Below are positions 15,753-25,462 of a stretch of DNA of 64,000 bases, piece after piece; the first letter of the stretch is position 1; the number at the start of each line of letters is the position of its first letter. The notes below the pieces were generated by a model, which saw only the letters and a program-made list of their open reading frames with translations, was not told the origin of the DNA and did no database searches. The translations under genes were made by a program, and so were the position numbers. Origin of the DNA: Bacteroidales bacterium (lineage in GTDB: Bacteria > Bacteroidota > Bacteroidia > Bacteroidales > VadinHA17); the NCBI GenBank assembly GCA_022865305.1, contig JALHSP010000026.1, positions 1 to 64,000 of the forward strand. The letters run 5' to 3'.

Positions 15753-18700
15753 ATGAAATCAACTCTCAATGATATTATCCAGAAGAAGATCCTGATCCTT
15801 GATGGTGCAATGGGCACAATGATCCAGAAGCATCAACTTCAGGAGAATGACTATCGTGGAGAAATTTTTAAAGACCACCCGAAACCACAGAAAGGGAATA
15901 ACGATCTGTTATCTTTAACCAGTCCTGAAATAATAAAAAATATACATAAAGGATATCTGGAGGCAGGAGCAGATATTATTACTACTAATACATTCAATTC
16001 AAACAGGATTTCCATGGCCGATTATGGAATGGAAAACCAGGTTTATAACATGAATTTACAATCTGCACGGATAGCAAGGGAGACTATTAAACAATTTGAA
16101 AATTCAAAAGAAACAGAGGAACATTTCATCGCCGGTACTCTCGGTCCTACGAACCGTACTGCTTCAATTTCATCAGATGTAAACGATCCTGGAGCGCGGT
16201 CCGTATCGTTTGATGATCTGGTTAAGGCTTACTCTGAGCAGGCAAGGGGACTCATCGACGGTGGTGTTCATATTCTGCTTGTTGAAACGATTTTTGATGT
16301 CCTTAATTGCAAAGCAGCTCTTTATGCAATTGATTCAGTATTTGAAGAAAAAGGGATACGGCTTCCTGTTATGGCATCAGTCACCATAACTGATGCAAGC
16401 GGAAGAACCCTTACCGGTCAGACACTGGAAGCATTTCTCATTTCGGTGTCACATTTCCCTCTGTTCAGTGTCGGACTGAACTGTGCTCTTGGTGCTGAAC
16501 AACTGAGACCTTTTGTTGAAGAGTTATCAGCCAGGTCACCTTTTTATGTTTCATCTCATCCGAATGCCGGCCTTCCAAACCAGTTTGGAGAATATGACCA
16601 GTCAGCTGAATTTATGGCTTCAGTTGTAGAAGATTATATGAAAGAAGGATGGGTAAATATTATCGGAGGCTGTTGCGGAACAACTCCTTTGCATATAAGG
16701 AAAATACAGGAAGCAGCCACAAAATATAAACCAAGATTAAAGCCGGTCATCACAAAATATACCAGGCTTAGCGGGCTGGAAGCATTGACCATAACGCCGG
16801 ATACCAATTTTGTCAATATAGGCGAAAGGACTAATGTTTCAGGGTCACTGAAATTTGCAAAGCTGATAAGAGAAGAAAAATACGGAGAAGCTCTAGCAAT
16901 TGCACGTAATCAGGTAGAAGGCGGTGCCCAGATAATTGATATCTGCATGGATGAAGCAATGCTGGATTCTGAAAAAGCAATGGTCAGGTTTGTGAACCTC
17001 ATTATGTCCGAACCTGATATCGCCAGGCTGCCTTTAATGATTGATTCATCAAAATGGAATGTAATTGAATCTGCATTGAAATGTATACAGGGCAAATCAA
17101 TTGTTAATTCAATCAGTCTGAAAGAGGGAGAAGATGAATTGTTAAAACGTGCCCGTCAGATAAGAAAATTTGGTGCTGCTGCGGTGGTAATGTTGTTTGA
17201 TGAAAAAGGACAGGCCGATACTTTTGAAAGGAAAGCTGAGGTTGCAGAAAGATCATATCATCTGCTGGTTGACAAACTGGGGTTTCCTCCTGAAGATATA
17301 ATATTTGACCCGAATGTACTGGCAATAGCTACGGGTATCGAGGAACATAATAATTATGCGGTTAATTTTATTAAGGCAACACAATGGATCAGACAAAACC
17401 TTCCTTATGCAAAAGTCAGCGGAGGTATCAGCAACCTGTCATTTTCATTCAGGGGAATTGACAGGGTCCGTGAAGCAATGCACTCAGTTTTCCTGTTCCA
17501 TGCAATTAAGGCAGGCCTCGATATGGGTATAGTAAATCCTGGTATGTTACAGGTTTATAGTGAAATACAGGAAGACCTACTTCATCTGACAGAAGATGTA
17601 GTACTTAACAGGAGAAAAGATGCTACTGAAAGGCTGGTAAAATTTGCCGAAGGACTAAAGGATGAAGGAAAGAAAGAAAAAAAAGGTGATGAATGGCGAT
17701 CGCTTCCCGTTGTGGATCGGATTACACATTCTCTTATAAGGGGCTATGATGAATATATCGAACAGGACGTTGAAGAAGCCCGCCCCCTTTTTTCAAGATC
17801 GTTAGACCTTATCGAAGGTCCGCTTATGGGAGGAATGAACACAGTTGGGGATCTTTTCGGATCAGGGAAGATGTTCCTTCCGCAGGTGGTAAAGAGTGCG
17901 AGAGTGATGAAAAAAGCTGTTTCAAAACTTTCACCATATATCGAAAAAGAGAGTGAAGGTGAAGAGAAAAAAAATGCCGGTAAAATACTTCTTGCAACCG
18001 TCAAAGGCGATGTTCATGATATCGGAAAGAATATTGTAGGTATCGTGTTATCGTGCAATAATTATGAAGTAATCGACCTTGGTGTTATGGTTCCTTCAGA
18101 TAAGATTATTGAAACGGCTCTCAGGGAGAAGGTTGACTTTGTTGGGCTTAGCGGATTGATTACGCCTTCACTTGAAGAGATGGTTCATGTAGCATCCGAA
18201 ATGGAACGAAGGCAATTAACTATCCCTCTTCTCATTGGCGGAGCAACCACATCAGAAATCCATGCAGCAGTAAAAATTGCTCCTGTTTATTCAAATACAG
18301 TGATTCAGGTCAAAGATGCCTCAAAGGCTGCAGGCGTTCTTTCAGCACTCCTGCAGGAAAATAACAGGGAATATATTTCTGCAATAGCTGATAAGTATGG
18401 GAATCTTAGGGATGAACATATTTCACGCAGCGCGGCCAGGAACCTTCTTACAATTGAAGCGGCAAGGAATAACAGGCTTTTAACTGACTGGCAGTCTTTA
18501 AAACTCACTGAACCATTAAAGCCCGGCCGGCATGTGATAGATGAAATTGATCTGAAGGAGCTCTCCGGGTATATCGACTGGACATTCTTTTTCTATGCCT
18601 GGAAAATATCAGGAAAATTTCCGGCAATATTCAATGATCCAGTAAAAGGAACCGAAGCTAAGAAGCTTTTTGAAGATGCACAGTTTTATCTGAACGAAGT

Positions 18701-19436
18701 TATACAGAAAAAACTGGTGACCGCAAAGTCGGTCTTTGGATTGTATCCGGCGGTTTCAGATGGGGATGATGTTAAGGTTCTTTCTGATAAAATGAAAAAC
18801 ATCCCCCCGTCCCCCTTGAAAGGGGGAGAAAAAGAGCAGGTAATCATTTTCAGGTTCCTCAGGAACCAGGAACAGAAAGAAAAAGGAGTGCCAAACCTGG
18901 CTCTTTCGGATTTTATATCTCCTGAATCTACCGGGCTTATTGATTGTCTTGGTGCATTTGTGGTAACTGCAGATATTGATAATGAGGCTCTTAAAGAATT
19001 CAAGGATGACGATTACGCAGTAATAATGATCAGAATTTTAAGTGATCGTCTGGCTGAGGCAGCAGCAGAATGGTTACATGAAAAAATTCGAAAGGAATAC
19101 TGGGGATATGCATCAGGAGAAGATCTCACAATTGAAGAAATGTTATCGGTCAGGTATAAAGGAATAAGGCCTGCACCTGGGTATCCTGCATGCCCCGATC
19201 ATACCGAAAAGAGGGTTCTTTTCGACTTGCTTGATGCAGAAGCAGCAATAGGAGTTGGTCTGACAGAGAATTTCGCAATGACACCACCTGCATCAGTAAG
19301 TGGTTATATTTTCTCTCATCCGGCTTCATCCTATTTCAACATCGGCAAAATAGGTCACGATCAGTTAGAAGATTATGCAAAAAGGAAGAATATGACAATT
19401 AATGAGACTGCCAAATGGCTTGCCCCGAACTTATGA
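15753..19436 (+). CDS. metH: cobalamin-dependent methionine synthase
   Basis: A 1227-residue protein making methionine from homocysteine and 5-methyl-THF. Domains in order: homocysteine-binding barrel with zinc ligands Cys244 (LNCALG), Cys307 and Cys308 (GGCCGT); the pterin-binding barrel ([11 protein letters not shown], near 355); the cobalamin cap and binding module with [11 protein letters not shown], where His755 is the lower axial cobalt ligand; and the C-terminal activation domain with [16 protein letters not shown], which binds SAM for reductive reactivation. The start is the ATG at 15753; the frame extends 33 bases upstream only through a TTG. An REP-like insert (PPSPLKGGE, 1018-1026) sits in the activation domain. 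Expression is controlled by the SAM-I riboswitch. metF follows 10 nt downstream. Confidence 0.97.
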   Translation: MKSTLNDIIQKKILILDGAMGTMIQKHQLQENDYRGEIFKDHPKPQKGNNDLLSLTSPEIIKNIHKGYLEAGADIITTNTFNSNRISMADYGMENQVYNMNLQSARIARETIKQFENSKETEEHFIAGTLGPTNRTASISSDVNDPGARSVSFDDLVKAYSEQARGLIDGGVHILLVETIFDVLNCKAALYAIDSVFEEKGIRLPVMASVTITDASGRTLTGQTLEAFLISVSHFPLFSVGLNCALGAEQLRPFVEELSARSPFYVSSHPNAGLPNQFGEYDQSAEFMASVVEDYMKEGWVNIIGGCCGTTPLHIRKIQEAATKYKPRLKPVITKYTRLSGLEALTITPDTNFVNIGERTNVSGSLKFAKLIREEKYGEALAIARNQVEGGAQIIDICMDEAMLDSEKAMVRFVNLIMSEPDIARLPLMIDSSKWNVIESALKCIQGKSIVNSISLKEGEDELLKRARQIRKFGAAAVVMLFDEKGQADTFERKAEVAERSYHLLVDKLGFPPEDIIFDPNVLAIATGIEEHNNYAVNFIKATQWIRQNLPYAKVSGGISNLSFSFRGIDRVREAMHSVFLFHAIKAGLDMGIVNPGMLQVYSEIQEDLLHLTEDVVLNRRKDATERLVKFAEGLKDEGKKEKKGDEWRSLPVVDRITHSLIRGYDEYIEQDVEEARPLFSRSLDLIEGPLMGGMNTVGDLFGSGKMFLPQVVKSARVMKKAVSKLSPYIEKESEGEEKKNAGKILLATVKGDVHDIGKNIVGIVLSCNNYEVIDLGVMVPSDKIIETALREKVDFVGLSGLITPSLEEMVHVASEMERRQLTIPLLIGGATTSEIHAAVKIAPVYSNTVIQVKDASKAAGVLSALLQENNREYISAIADKYGNLRDEHISRSAARNLLTIEAARNNRLLTDWQSLKLTEPLKPGRHVIDEIDLKELSGYIDWTFFFYAWKISGKFPAIFNDPVKGTEAKKLFEDAQFYLNEVIQKKLVTAKSVFGLYPAVSDGDDVKVLSDKMKNIPPSPLKGGEKEQVIIFRFLRNQEQKEKGVPNLALSDFISPESTGLIDCLGAFVVTADIDNEALKEFKDDDYAVIMIRILSDRLAEAAAEWLHEKIRKEYWGYASGEDLTIEEMLSVRYKGIRPAPGYPACPDHTEKRVLFDLLDAEAAIGVGLTENFAMTPPASVSGYIFSHPASSYFNIGKIGHDQLEDYAKRKNMTINETAKWLAPNL
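18802..18827. repeat. REP-like element inside metH
   Basis: TCCCCCCGTCCCCCTT is followed by GAA and AGGGGG: CCCCCTT (18811-18817) pairs across a short loop with the G-run at 18822-18826. In the metH frame it encodes PPSPLKGGE. The base composition is sharply unlike the flanking AT-balanced gene, and the same peptide motif recurs at 63573-63596. Confidence 0.75.
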
Positions 19437-19446
19437 TATTTTAAAT

Positions 19447-20400
19447 ATGAGTGTTATTGATAAGATTAAAAACGCCGGAGGACCGCTTTTCACATTTGAA
19501 TTACTGCCACCTCTTAAGGGACATAGCATTGAAAGAATCTATCGGACAATTGACAGGTTGATTGAGTTTCAGCCGGCCTATATTAATTTTACCTCACACA
19601 GAAATGAGATAACTTACAAGGAGAGACCTGACGGTCTTCTTGAAAAGAGAGTGACACGTATCCGGCCAGGGACCATTGCACTGGCCGCAGCCGTAAAATA
19701 TAAGTATAATATAACAGTCGTTCCACACATTCTCTGTGGAGGATTTACTAAGGAAGAGACTGAAAATGTGCTGATTGAAATGAATTTCCTTGGTATTGAT
19801 GATGTTCTTGCGTTAAGGGGAGATCCGCAAAAAGGAAGCAGAGTCTTTGTTCCTGAAAAAGACGGACATACACATACCCGGGAACTGGTTAAACAAATTG
19901 TGAACATGAACAGTGGAAAGTATCTTGAAGAATCTCTTGAAGATACTTCTCCCACTAATTTTTGCATTGGTGTGGCCGGGTACCCTGAGAAGCATTTTGA
20001 AGCACCCAACAAACAAACAGATATGGAAAACCTGAAGCAGAAAGTTGAGGCGGGTGCAAGCTATATTGTTACACAAATGTTTTTCGATAACAGTAAATTT
20101 CTCAGGTTCAGGGATGAATGCAGGAAGTCAGGAATTGCAGTACCTGTTATTGCAGGTATTAAACCTGTTTCAGCGCTTAACGATATTAAGATGTTGCCTC
20201 AGACTTTTCATATTGATGTGCCTAATGATCTTGTAAATGCAATAAAAAAATGCACATCCGAAAATGAAGCCCGTGAAGTCGGAATAGAATGGGCGACGAT
20301 GCAGTCAAAAGAGCTGATAAAAGAGGGAATTCCGGGGATACATTATTATACCCTGGGGCGGTCGGATAATATTGCAAGGATTGTAAAAGCCTCTTTTTAG
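19447..20400 (+). CDS. metF: 5,10-methylenetetrahydrofolate reductase
   Basis: A 317-residue FAD-dependent TIM-barrel enzyme that makes 5-methyl-THF, the methyl donor used by MetH. Family motifs: TFELLPPLKG (residues ~15-24), FTSHRNE, VVPHILCGGFTKEE, DDVLALRGDPQKG, FCIGVAGYPEKH, YIVTQMFFDNSKF and PVIAGIKPV. The ATG at 19447 is used because the family begins just before this methionine; a more upstream ATG lies inside metH. It is 10 nt after metH and so under the same SAM-I riboswitch. The C-terminus (GIPGIHYYTLGRSDNIARI) is complete. Confidence 0.96.
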   Translation: MSVIDKIKNAGGPLFTFELLPPLKGHSIERIYRTIDRLIEFQPAYINFTSHRNEITYKERPDGLLEKRVTRIRPGTIALAAAVKYKYNITVVPHILCGGFTKEETENVLIEMNFLGIDDVLALRGDPQKGSRVFVPEKDGHTHTRELVKQIVNMNSGKYLEESLEDTSPTNFCIGVAGYPEKHFEAPNKQTDMENLKQKVEAGASYIVTQMFFDNSKFLRFRDECRKSGIAVPVIAGIKPVSALNDIKMLPQTFHIDVPNDLVNAIKKCTSENEAREVGIEWATMQSKELIKEGIPGIHYYTLGRSDNIARIVKASF

Positions 20401-20407
20401 TTTTTAA

Positions 20408-20456
20408 ACCCACCCCTGACCTCCCGCTGAAGCGGGACAAGCTCTCCAGGGAGGGG
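20408..20456. repeat. REP-like double hairpin between convergent metF and metK
   Basis: An outer CCCCT...AGGGG pair encloses an inner perfect hairpin, CCCGCT-GA-AGCGGG, then CTCTCCAGGGAG. The element fills most of the 105-bp space between the two stop codons, so it may also act as a bidirectional transcript end. It belongs to the C-run/G-run hairpin style seen elsewhere in the window. Confidence 0.7.
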
Positions 20457-20505
20457 AACCATACTTAAGAACCTTGCGTCCTGTACCGTGAGTCGTGCGT
20501 CGAAA

Positions 20506-21849
20506 TTAAATTTTAAAAGCTTTCTTAATCTTACCGACATAATCCAGCTTCTCCCAGGCAAAGAACTCAACTTTTTTCTGATATGACTTTTTGCCATTGT
20601 TGTTTACTGTTATTGGTTTGCTTCCCGGGATGTCATAATATACTTCCACATTTTTAACAACATGGTCACGTCCAAAATGTCCATATGTTGCTGTCGGAAG
20701 GTAAATTGGATTTTTAAGTCCTAACCGCTGGATGATAGAATACGGACGCATATCAAAAAGCTTTCCGATCTTCAGGGCAATCTCCCCATCATGCAAAACT
20801 TTTCCTTTGTCATCCTTAACATGTGCTGTGCCAAAGGTATTTATATATAGACCAACCGGTTGTGCAACACCGATTGCGTAAGCTACCTGGATCAGTGCCT
20901 TGTCACAAACACCAGCTGCCACAAGATTCTTGGCAACATGTCGTGCAGCATATGCAGCCGATCTGTCAACTTTCGATGAATCTTTACCAGAGAATGCGCC
21001 GCCACCATGAGCCCCATGACCACCATAAGTATCGACAATAATTTTGCGACCCGTAAGACCGGTGTCGCCATGAGGACCACCTATAACGAATTTACCGGTG
21101 GGATTAACAAGCAGATTAAGATCATCCTTAAAAAGCTTCTGAATTCTTGGTGGAAGGGTTTTTTTAACCCTGGGGATCAATATTTCATTTAAATCGTACT
21201 TAATTTTCTTTTGCATAGCCTTGTTTGCAGCCTTTTCTGAAGCAAGTGATTTGTTTTTAGGTAAAACAAATTCGTCGTGTTGGGTGCTGATAACAATAGT
21301 GCAGATACGGAGCGGCTTGTTGTTATCGTCATACTCAATAGTAACCTGTGATTTTGCATCAGGTCTCAGGTATTTCATCTTTTTTCCTTCATGGCGAATC
21401 GCTGCAAGCTCCTGCAGAAGTATATGAGCCAGCTCGATGCTGAGAGGCATAAAGTTATCCATTTCGCGGCAGGCATAGCCGAACATCATTCCCTGGTCGC
21501 CTGCTCCCTGTTCTTCCGGCTTTTCACGCATAACACCCTGCCTGATATCAGGAGACTGTTCATGAATGGTGGAAATCACACCACATGAGTCACAATCAAA
21601 ACGATATTCCGCTTTTGTATAACCGATTTTACGGATCACCTTCCTGGCTGTTTCCTGTACATCGACCCATCCTGATGTCTGCACTTCACCACCGCAGACA
21701 ACAAGGCCTGTAGTTACAAATGTTTCGCAGGCTACCTTTGAATCGGGATCCCAGCGAAGAAATTCATCAAGCAGGGCATCTGATATCTGATCGGCAATCT
21801 TGTCGGGATGGCCTTCGGAAACTGATTCGGATGTAAATAGATATCCCAT
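20506..21849 (-). CDS. metK: S-adenosylmethionine synthetase
   Basis: A 447-residue methionine adenosyltransferase, which makes SAM from methionine and ATP. It shows [20 protein letters not shown] at the N-terminus (ATP/Met site), [12 protein letters not shown] near residue 115, [15 protein letters not shown] (the glycine-rich P-loop-like motif, ~275-289) and [21 protein letters not shown]-terminal extension of about 40 residues is usual in Bacteroidota. It faces metH-metF tail to tail, with an REP-like hairpin between. Its 5' leader holds a SAM-II riboswitch, so its own product would repress it. Confidence 0.97.
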   Translation of the reverse strand: MGYLFTSESVSEGHPDKIADQISDALLDEFLRWDPDSKVACETFVTTGLVVCGGEVQTSGWVDVQETARKVIRKIGYTKAEYRFDCDSCGVISTIHEQSPDIRQGVMREKPEEQGAGDQGMMFGYACREMDNFMPLSIELAHILLQELAAIRHEGKKMKYLRPDAKSQVTIEYDDNNKPLRICTIVISTQHDEFVLPKNKSLASEKAANKAMQKKIKYDLNEILIPRVKKTLPPRIQKLFKDDLNLLVNPTGKFVIGGPHGDTGLTGRKIIVDTYGGHGAHGGGAFSGKDSSKVDRSAAYAARHVAKNLVAAGVCDKALIQVAYAIGVAQPVGLYINTFGTAHVKDDKGKVLHDGEIALKIGKLFDMRPYSIIQRLGLKNPIYLPTATYGHFGRDHVVKNVEVYYDIPGSKPITVNNNGKKSYQKKVEFFAWEKLDYVGKIKKAFKI

Positions 21850-21917
21850 AATCTGAAGATTAATTTATTGGTTAAAAAAAACCAGGGGAGATTGGCTGAT
21901 TGAATAAATGGAATTGT

Positions 21918-21976
21918 CAGCATTTTAGCATTTTTTCCTGTGGTTGCAATCAGCGCAAATCTTTCCACCTGATAAT
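21918..21976 (-). promoter_or_regulatory. SAM-II riboswitch in the metK leader
   Basis: Read on the minus strand, the leader contains GUGG (P1 5' side), AAAGAUUUG, GAUUGCAA, CCAC (P1 3' side) and then AAUGCUAAAA, in that order. This is the compact SAM-II (SAM_alpha) pseudoknot signature: GUGG/CCAC closing P1, conserved GAUUUG and UUGCA in the loop, and the 3' GCUAAA. Downstream AAUCAGC (plus-strand 21895-21901) can pair with GCUGAUU in loop 1 (21948-21954) or alternatively with nearby GCUGA, a possible switch. The aptamer ends about 70 nt before the metK ATG. SAM binding is expected to lower metK expression. Confidence 0.85.
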
Positions 21977-22017
21977 TATGAAGCAAAGAAAATAAAAAAA
22001 ACCGGAAAATAAAAATA

Positions 22018-22932
22018 CTAACCTTTTGTAAGATGCCGGAATACCTCTTCGAGGTTACTTTCCTCCTTCTGAAGGGAAAGTACCTTAAGGTTATTATTAA
22101 CTGCAAATGTAAATATCGCAGGACGGATGTCTTCCTGTCCTTCAGCCTCAACAAGCCAGACAGTATTATTTATCTGCTGTACTTTGGCAACATTTAAAAT
22201 TCCCAGTAGTCCCGATTTATCAGTGTATTTATCAAATTCGACATGAATAATTTGTTTCTGACGCTTTATTATTGAATAGATATTGCTCTTTTTCTCATCA
22301 GCCACAATAACACCCTTATCGATTATTATGATCCTGTCGCAAATTGCTTCGACTTCCTGCATGATGTGTGTTGAAAGTAATACTGTTTTATCCCTGCCGG
22401 CATCACGGATGAGATTACGTATTTCAACTATCTGGTTTGGATCAAGACCCGCAGTTGGTTCATCAAGTATCAGGACGCTGGGATTATGTATAAGTGCCTG
22501 TGCAAGTCCAACCCGCTGCCTGAATCCTTTTGACAGGGATCCGATCTTCTTTTTCTGTTCAGGAGTCAATCCTGTAACTTTAATAATTTCATCAATCTGC
22601 TTTTTAACAGAATTGCCGGATTTATAGATTGATGCAACAAAACCGAGATATTCTCTCACATACATTTCAGGGTAAAGAGGATTGTTCTCCGGAAGATAAC
22701 CAATGCATTTTTTTATTTCAGGATTTTCAGTGGAAGCATCAATGCCATTGACAAATACAGAACCGGATGATGCAGGAATAAAACCGGTTATTATTTTCAT
22801 CATTGTGGATTTTCCCGCTCCGTTGGGACCAAGAAAAGCCACAATTTCCCCAGTTTTTACATCAAAGGAGACATTATCAAGAGCTTTTTGTTCCCCATAT
22901 AGCTTCGTGACACTCTGAATGACAATAGACAT
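22018..22932 (-). CDS. gldA: gliding motility ABC transporter ATP-binding protein GldA
   Basis: A 304-residue ABC ATPase: Walker A GPNGAGKST (near residue 35), Q-loop GYLPENNPLYPEM, signature LSKGFRQRVGLAQAL, Walker B SVLILDEPTAGLD, and H-loop LLSTHIMQEVEAICDR, followed by a ~90-residue C-terminal domain. The LPENNPLYPEMYVREYL segment and the C-terminal part match GldA, the ATPase paired with GldF/GldG in gliding Bacteroidota. No gldF or gldG is adjacent here, so its permease partner is elsewhere. A -7-like TATCTTAG lies about 30 nt upstream. Confidence 0.85.
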   Translation of the reverse strand: MSIVIQSVTKLYGEQKALDNVSFDVKTGEIVAFLGPNGAGKSTMMKIITGFIPASSGSVFVNGIDASTENPEIKKCIGYLPENNPLYPEMYVREYLGFVASIYKSGNSVKKQIDEIIKVTGLTPEQKKKIGSLSKGFRQRVGLAQALIHNPSVLILDEPTAGLDPNQIVEIRNLIRDAGRDKTVLLSTHIMQEVEAICDRIIIIDKGVIVADEKKSNIYSIIKRQKQIIHVEFDKYTDKSGLLGILNVAKVQQINNTVWLVEAEGQEDIRPAIFTFAVNNNLKVLSLQKEESNLEEVFRHLTKG

Positions 22933-23087
22933 TCTCCGAAATAATATTAAAAATCAGGAAGCTAAGATAACATTTAGGGATTTCTTTAACAAGGGAGCGG
23001 ATATTTCCTTTTCTTCGGGGAAAGGGAATAAAAGATTTTTATAGAATTTTTAAAAAAGATTTGGAAAATTCAAAATTCTATTATAAT

Positions 23088-23111
23088 ATTGTACTATATA
23101 AATATTACACT
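23088..23111. promoter_or_regulatory. YtrA-like operator upstream of the GntR regulator
   Basis: ATTGTA (23088-23093), a 12-bp spacer and TACACT (23106-23111) form an imperfect inverted repeat 14 bp before the regulator's start codon. The known operator of the YtrA subfamily of GntR regulators is AGTGTA-N13-TACACT, so this is close. Autoregulation is a reasonable inference. Confidence 0.5.
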
Positions 23112-23125
23112 AATATAATAGAGCT

Positions 23126-23500
23126 ATGGTGCAATTCATTTTAGATCCCAAAGCAGGCGTTCCATTCTATCGGCAGATAATAGACCAGATAAAATTCGGA
23201 ATAGCCTCAGGCAGTCTCACTGCAGGCGAGCAATTGCCTACTGTAAGAGCTCTGGCCGTTGAGCTTAAAGTTAATCTTAACACTGTAACTAAAGCCTATA
23301 AGGAACTTGAAATCCGGAACATTCTTGAAACTCAGCAGGGAACAGGGACTTTTATAGGCAAGACAGTGATAAAGATTCCTGAAAAAGAGAAAAGCAAAAA
23401 ACTTCAAGACATATGTAATGAGTTTTCAACAATTGCTTTTAGTTATGGATTTTCGGCAGATGATATTATTAATCAACTTCAAAAAAAATATGAGAAATGA
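23126..23500 (+). CDS. GntR-family (YtrA-type) transcriptional regulator
   Basis: A 124-residue protein with an N-terminal GntR winged HTH: PFYRQIIDQIKFGIASGSL (residues ~13-31), GEQLPTVRALAVELKVN, NTVTKAYKELE and the wing QQGTGTFIG. The short helical C-terminus (~40 residues) with no ligand-binding domain identifies the YtrA subfamily, which usually represses an adjacent operon. Its TGA overlaps the ATG of the slipin gene (ATGA), so the two are co-translated. A candidate operator lies just upstream. Confidence 0.9.
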   Translation: MVQFILDPKAGVPFYRQIIDQIKFGIASGSLTAGEQLPTVRALAVELKVNLNTVTKAYKELEIRNILETQQGTGTFIGKTVIKIPEKEKSKKLQDICNEFSTIAFSYGFSADDIINQLQKKYEK

Positions 23501-24283
23501 AAACAAGTATTGAATCCTCCAGCTTTTTTAATCCTGTAGCATTTACAGTATTGATCGTCCTCCTGGCCATTTCAATTGGTTTACATCTGTTAGGGTATAT
23601 CGGCGTACCAGTCCTGGTTGTTCTGATAATAATTTCTTTATTGATCGCCGGTTCAATCCAGATTGCTGATCAATGGGAAAAAGGCTGTTGTTTTACGTTT
23701 GGGTAAGTTCAGCGGATTGAAAGGTCCGGGTTTATTCTTTATCATTCCTATTATTGATCGTATTTCCAGTTATATTGATCAGAGAGTAAGGGTGACTGAA
23801 TTCAGGGCAGAACAGACTCTGACAAAAGATACGGTTCCTGTCAATGTTGATGCCGTTGTTTACTGGACAGTATGGGATGTTGAGAAGGCAGCGCTCGAAG
23901 TGCAGGAAAGGGAAAAAATCGCAGAAGTCCTTCAGAAGACACTGGATGCCAATACAAATCCCTGGGGAATAACCTGTCAGACTGTTGGTATAAGAGATAT
24001 CATTATTCCTCCGGCTCTTGCCGATGCAATGAGCAAGCAGGCACAGGCTGAAAGAGAAAGAAAGGCAAGAGTAATTCTCGGAACTGCAGAAACAGAAATA
24101 GCAGAAAAATTTGCCAATAATCCAATAGCTCTTCATTTACGTGGGATGAATATGCTATACGAGGGATTGAAAGAAAAGGGTTCAATGGTTATTGTGCCAA
24201 GTTCTGCTTTAGACTCAATGAATCTCGGTGTAATAGGAGGGTTGGTTTCCCTTGCAAAAACGAATGAGCTAAAGAAAGATTAG
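23497..24283 (+). pseudogene. slipin/stomatin (SPFH) membrane protein, interrupted by a frameshift
   Basis: Frame 1 from the ATG at 23497 gives a membrane anchor (residues ~12-53) and IQIADQWEK, then runs into nonsense (GCCFTFG, stop 23704-23706). The +1 frame continues the family exactly: AVVLRLGKFSGLKGPGLFF, then the SPFH domain (DTVPVNVDAVVYWTVWDVEKA, REKIAEVLQKTL, IIIPPALADAMSKQAQAERERKA). Removing one A from the A5 run at 23678-23682 restores a 261-residue slipin. Slipins organise membrane microdomains and scaffold membrane proteins. The lesion may be a real frameshift, slippage at the A-run, or a homopolymer error. The second half retains good codon use. It is coupled to the GntR gene. 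Confidence 0.85.
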
Positions 24284-24311
24284 CTCCACCTGTGAGACAA
24301 CCTCTTTCATT

Positions 24312-25166
24312 TCAACCGTACATAAACTGACCGGCTTTTGCGAATGTCGCTTTTGGATTGACACAACATACCGGTATTTTAGAGCTGTTGGCAATAATAT
24401 ATTGCTCTGAGGCGCCAAGGACATAATCCACAACAGTAATATTCTTGGTAGTCATGACAAGAATTAAATCGGCATTGATTTTTTGTGCAAAATCAATTGT
24501 CTGCTGGGCGAAATTGCCTTTTGGAATTTCATGGATCTGATATTCTATATTATTCTGCGTCAGGTATCTGATCGCAAAATTAAGATTTATGTTTGTGGCT
24601 TTCAAAAGGCTTCTATCGGTTGTGGCGGTCTTCAGCATATGGACTTTAGATTCAAAGTATTTACCCATAAAAATTGCCATTCCGATTTTCTCTTTATTCT
24701 CACCCCTGAAATCAACCGGGAATACTATGTTATGGTACCTGCCCTGGTCAGCCGGAGGATCCTGGACAACTATGAAAGGTATTTTTGATTTTACAATTAC
24801 CTTCAATGCCCAGCTGCCGGTAAGTTTCTGCATTCCTTTCATCCCGTGAGTCCCCATTACCACCAGGTTTGCCTCCTTTTTGTTTGCAAATTCGGCAATT
24901 GCGGTAAAAATGCTTCCTTTTAAAATATCATATGAAACGGGGATATTGTACTTTTTACTGGTTGTTTCACTTATTTGCTGTAAAAGAGCTTTTTTCTCTC
25001 CTGCAGCCCTGGCATTTATACCGGTATCGACTATGTGCAGAAGACAAATATTATTGCCCACCATTTTGCCTATCTTAACTGCATGTGCCAGTGCATTTTC
25101 GGCAACATGAGTAAAATCCCATGGTACAATTATAAGTTTCTGATTTTCTTCCATTGCTTTTGACAT
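24312..25166 (-). CDS. universal stress protein with two UspA domains
   Basis: A 284-residue cytosolic protein of two tandem UspA folds. Domain 1 (residues ~10-150) starts KLIIVPWDFTHVAENALAHA and ends with NLVVMGTHGMKG near 118-129, where the ATP-binding GxHG-type motif is partly kept. Domain 2 (~160-270) ends with DLILVMTTKNITVVDY, lacking a clear nucleotide loop, and SSKIPVCCVNP. These proteins are induced by starvation and stress. It is monocistronic and convergent with the slipin gene; no partner is evident. Confidence 0.9.
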   Translation of the reverse strand: MSKAMEENQKLIIVPWDFTHVAENALAHAVKIGKMVGNNICLLHIVDTGINARAAGEKKALLQQISETTSKKYNIPVSYDILKGSIFTAIAEFANKKEANLVVMGTHGMKGMQKLTGSWALKVIVKSKIPFIVVQDPPADQGRYHNIVFPVDFRGENKEKIGMAIFMGKYFESKVHMLKTATTDRSLLKATNINLNFAIRYLTQNNIEYQIHEIPKGNFAQQTIDFAQKINADLILVMTTKNITVVDYVLGASEQYIIANSSKIPVCCVNPKATFAKAGQFMYG

Positions 25167-25462
25167 TTTACGGTTTACATACTCAAAGTTATTCAGAATT
25201 TACTAATTATCAAATCAATTGACTTATCGGGTTAAATACATTCTAATAAATAACTGAATTTCAGGTGATTTATTTTAAAGAACAATTAAATAATATGAAA
25301 AAGAAGGCGCTACCTCACAAAAATAATGCCATATTGAAATAAAGAATAGAGCTACAGGTTACAGAAAACATGAATATCAACTTGGAAATTCAAAATAATG
25401 TTGATTTATTGGAATTTAGCGACGAACATTTTATTATTTTTACGAGGTTATTTTTCTTTATT
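25167..25462. other. AT-rich intergenic region between the usp gene and asnS
   Basis: About 296 bp hold the divergent control regions of usp (minus) and asnS (plus). I see no exact TAnnTTTG box, riboswitch or hairpin. A 15-codon frame starting near 25294 has no distinguishing composition and is not supported as a gene. Confidence 0.4.

Noticed and set aside
25370-25462. N-terminal extension of asnS to an upstream ATG
   Set aside because: The extension is hydrophobic and AT-rich, unlike the OB-fold start of AsnRS; the double ATG at 25463/25466 fits the family.
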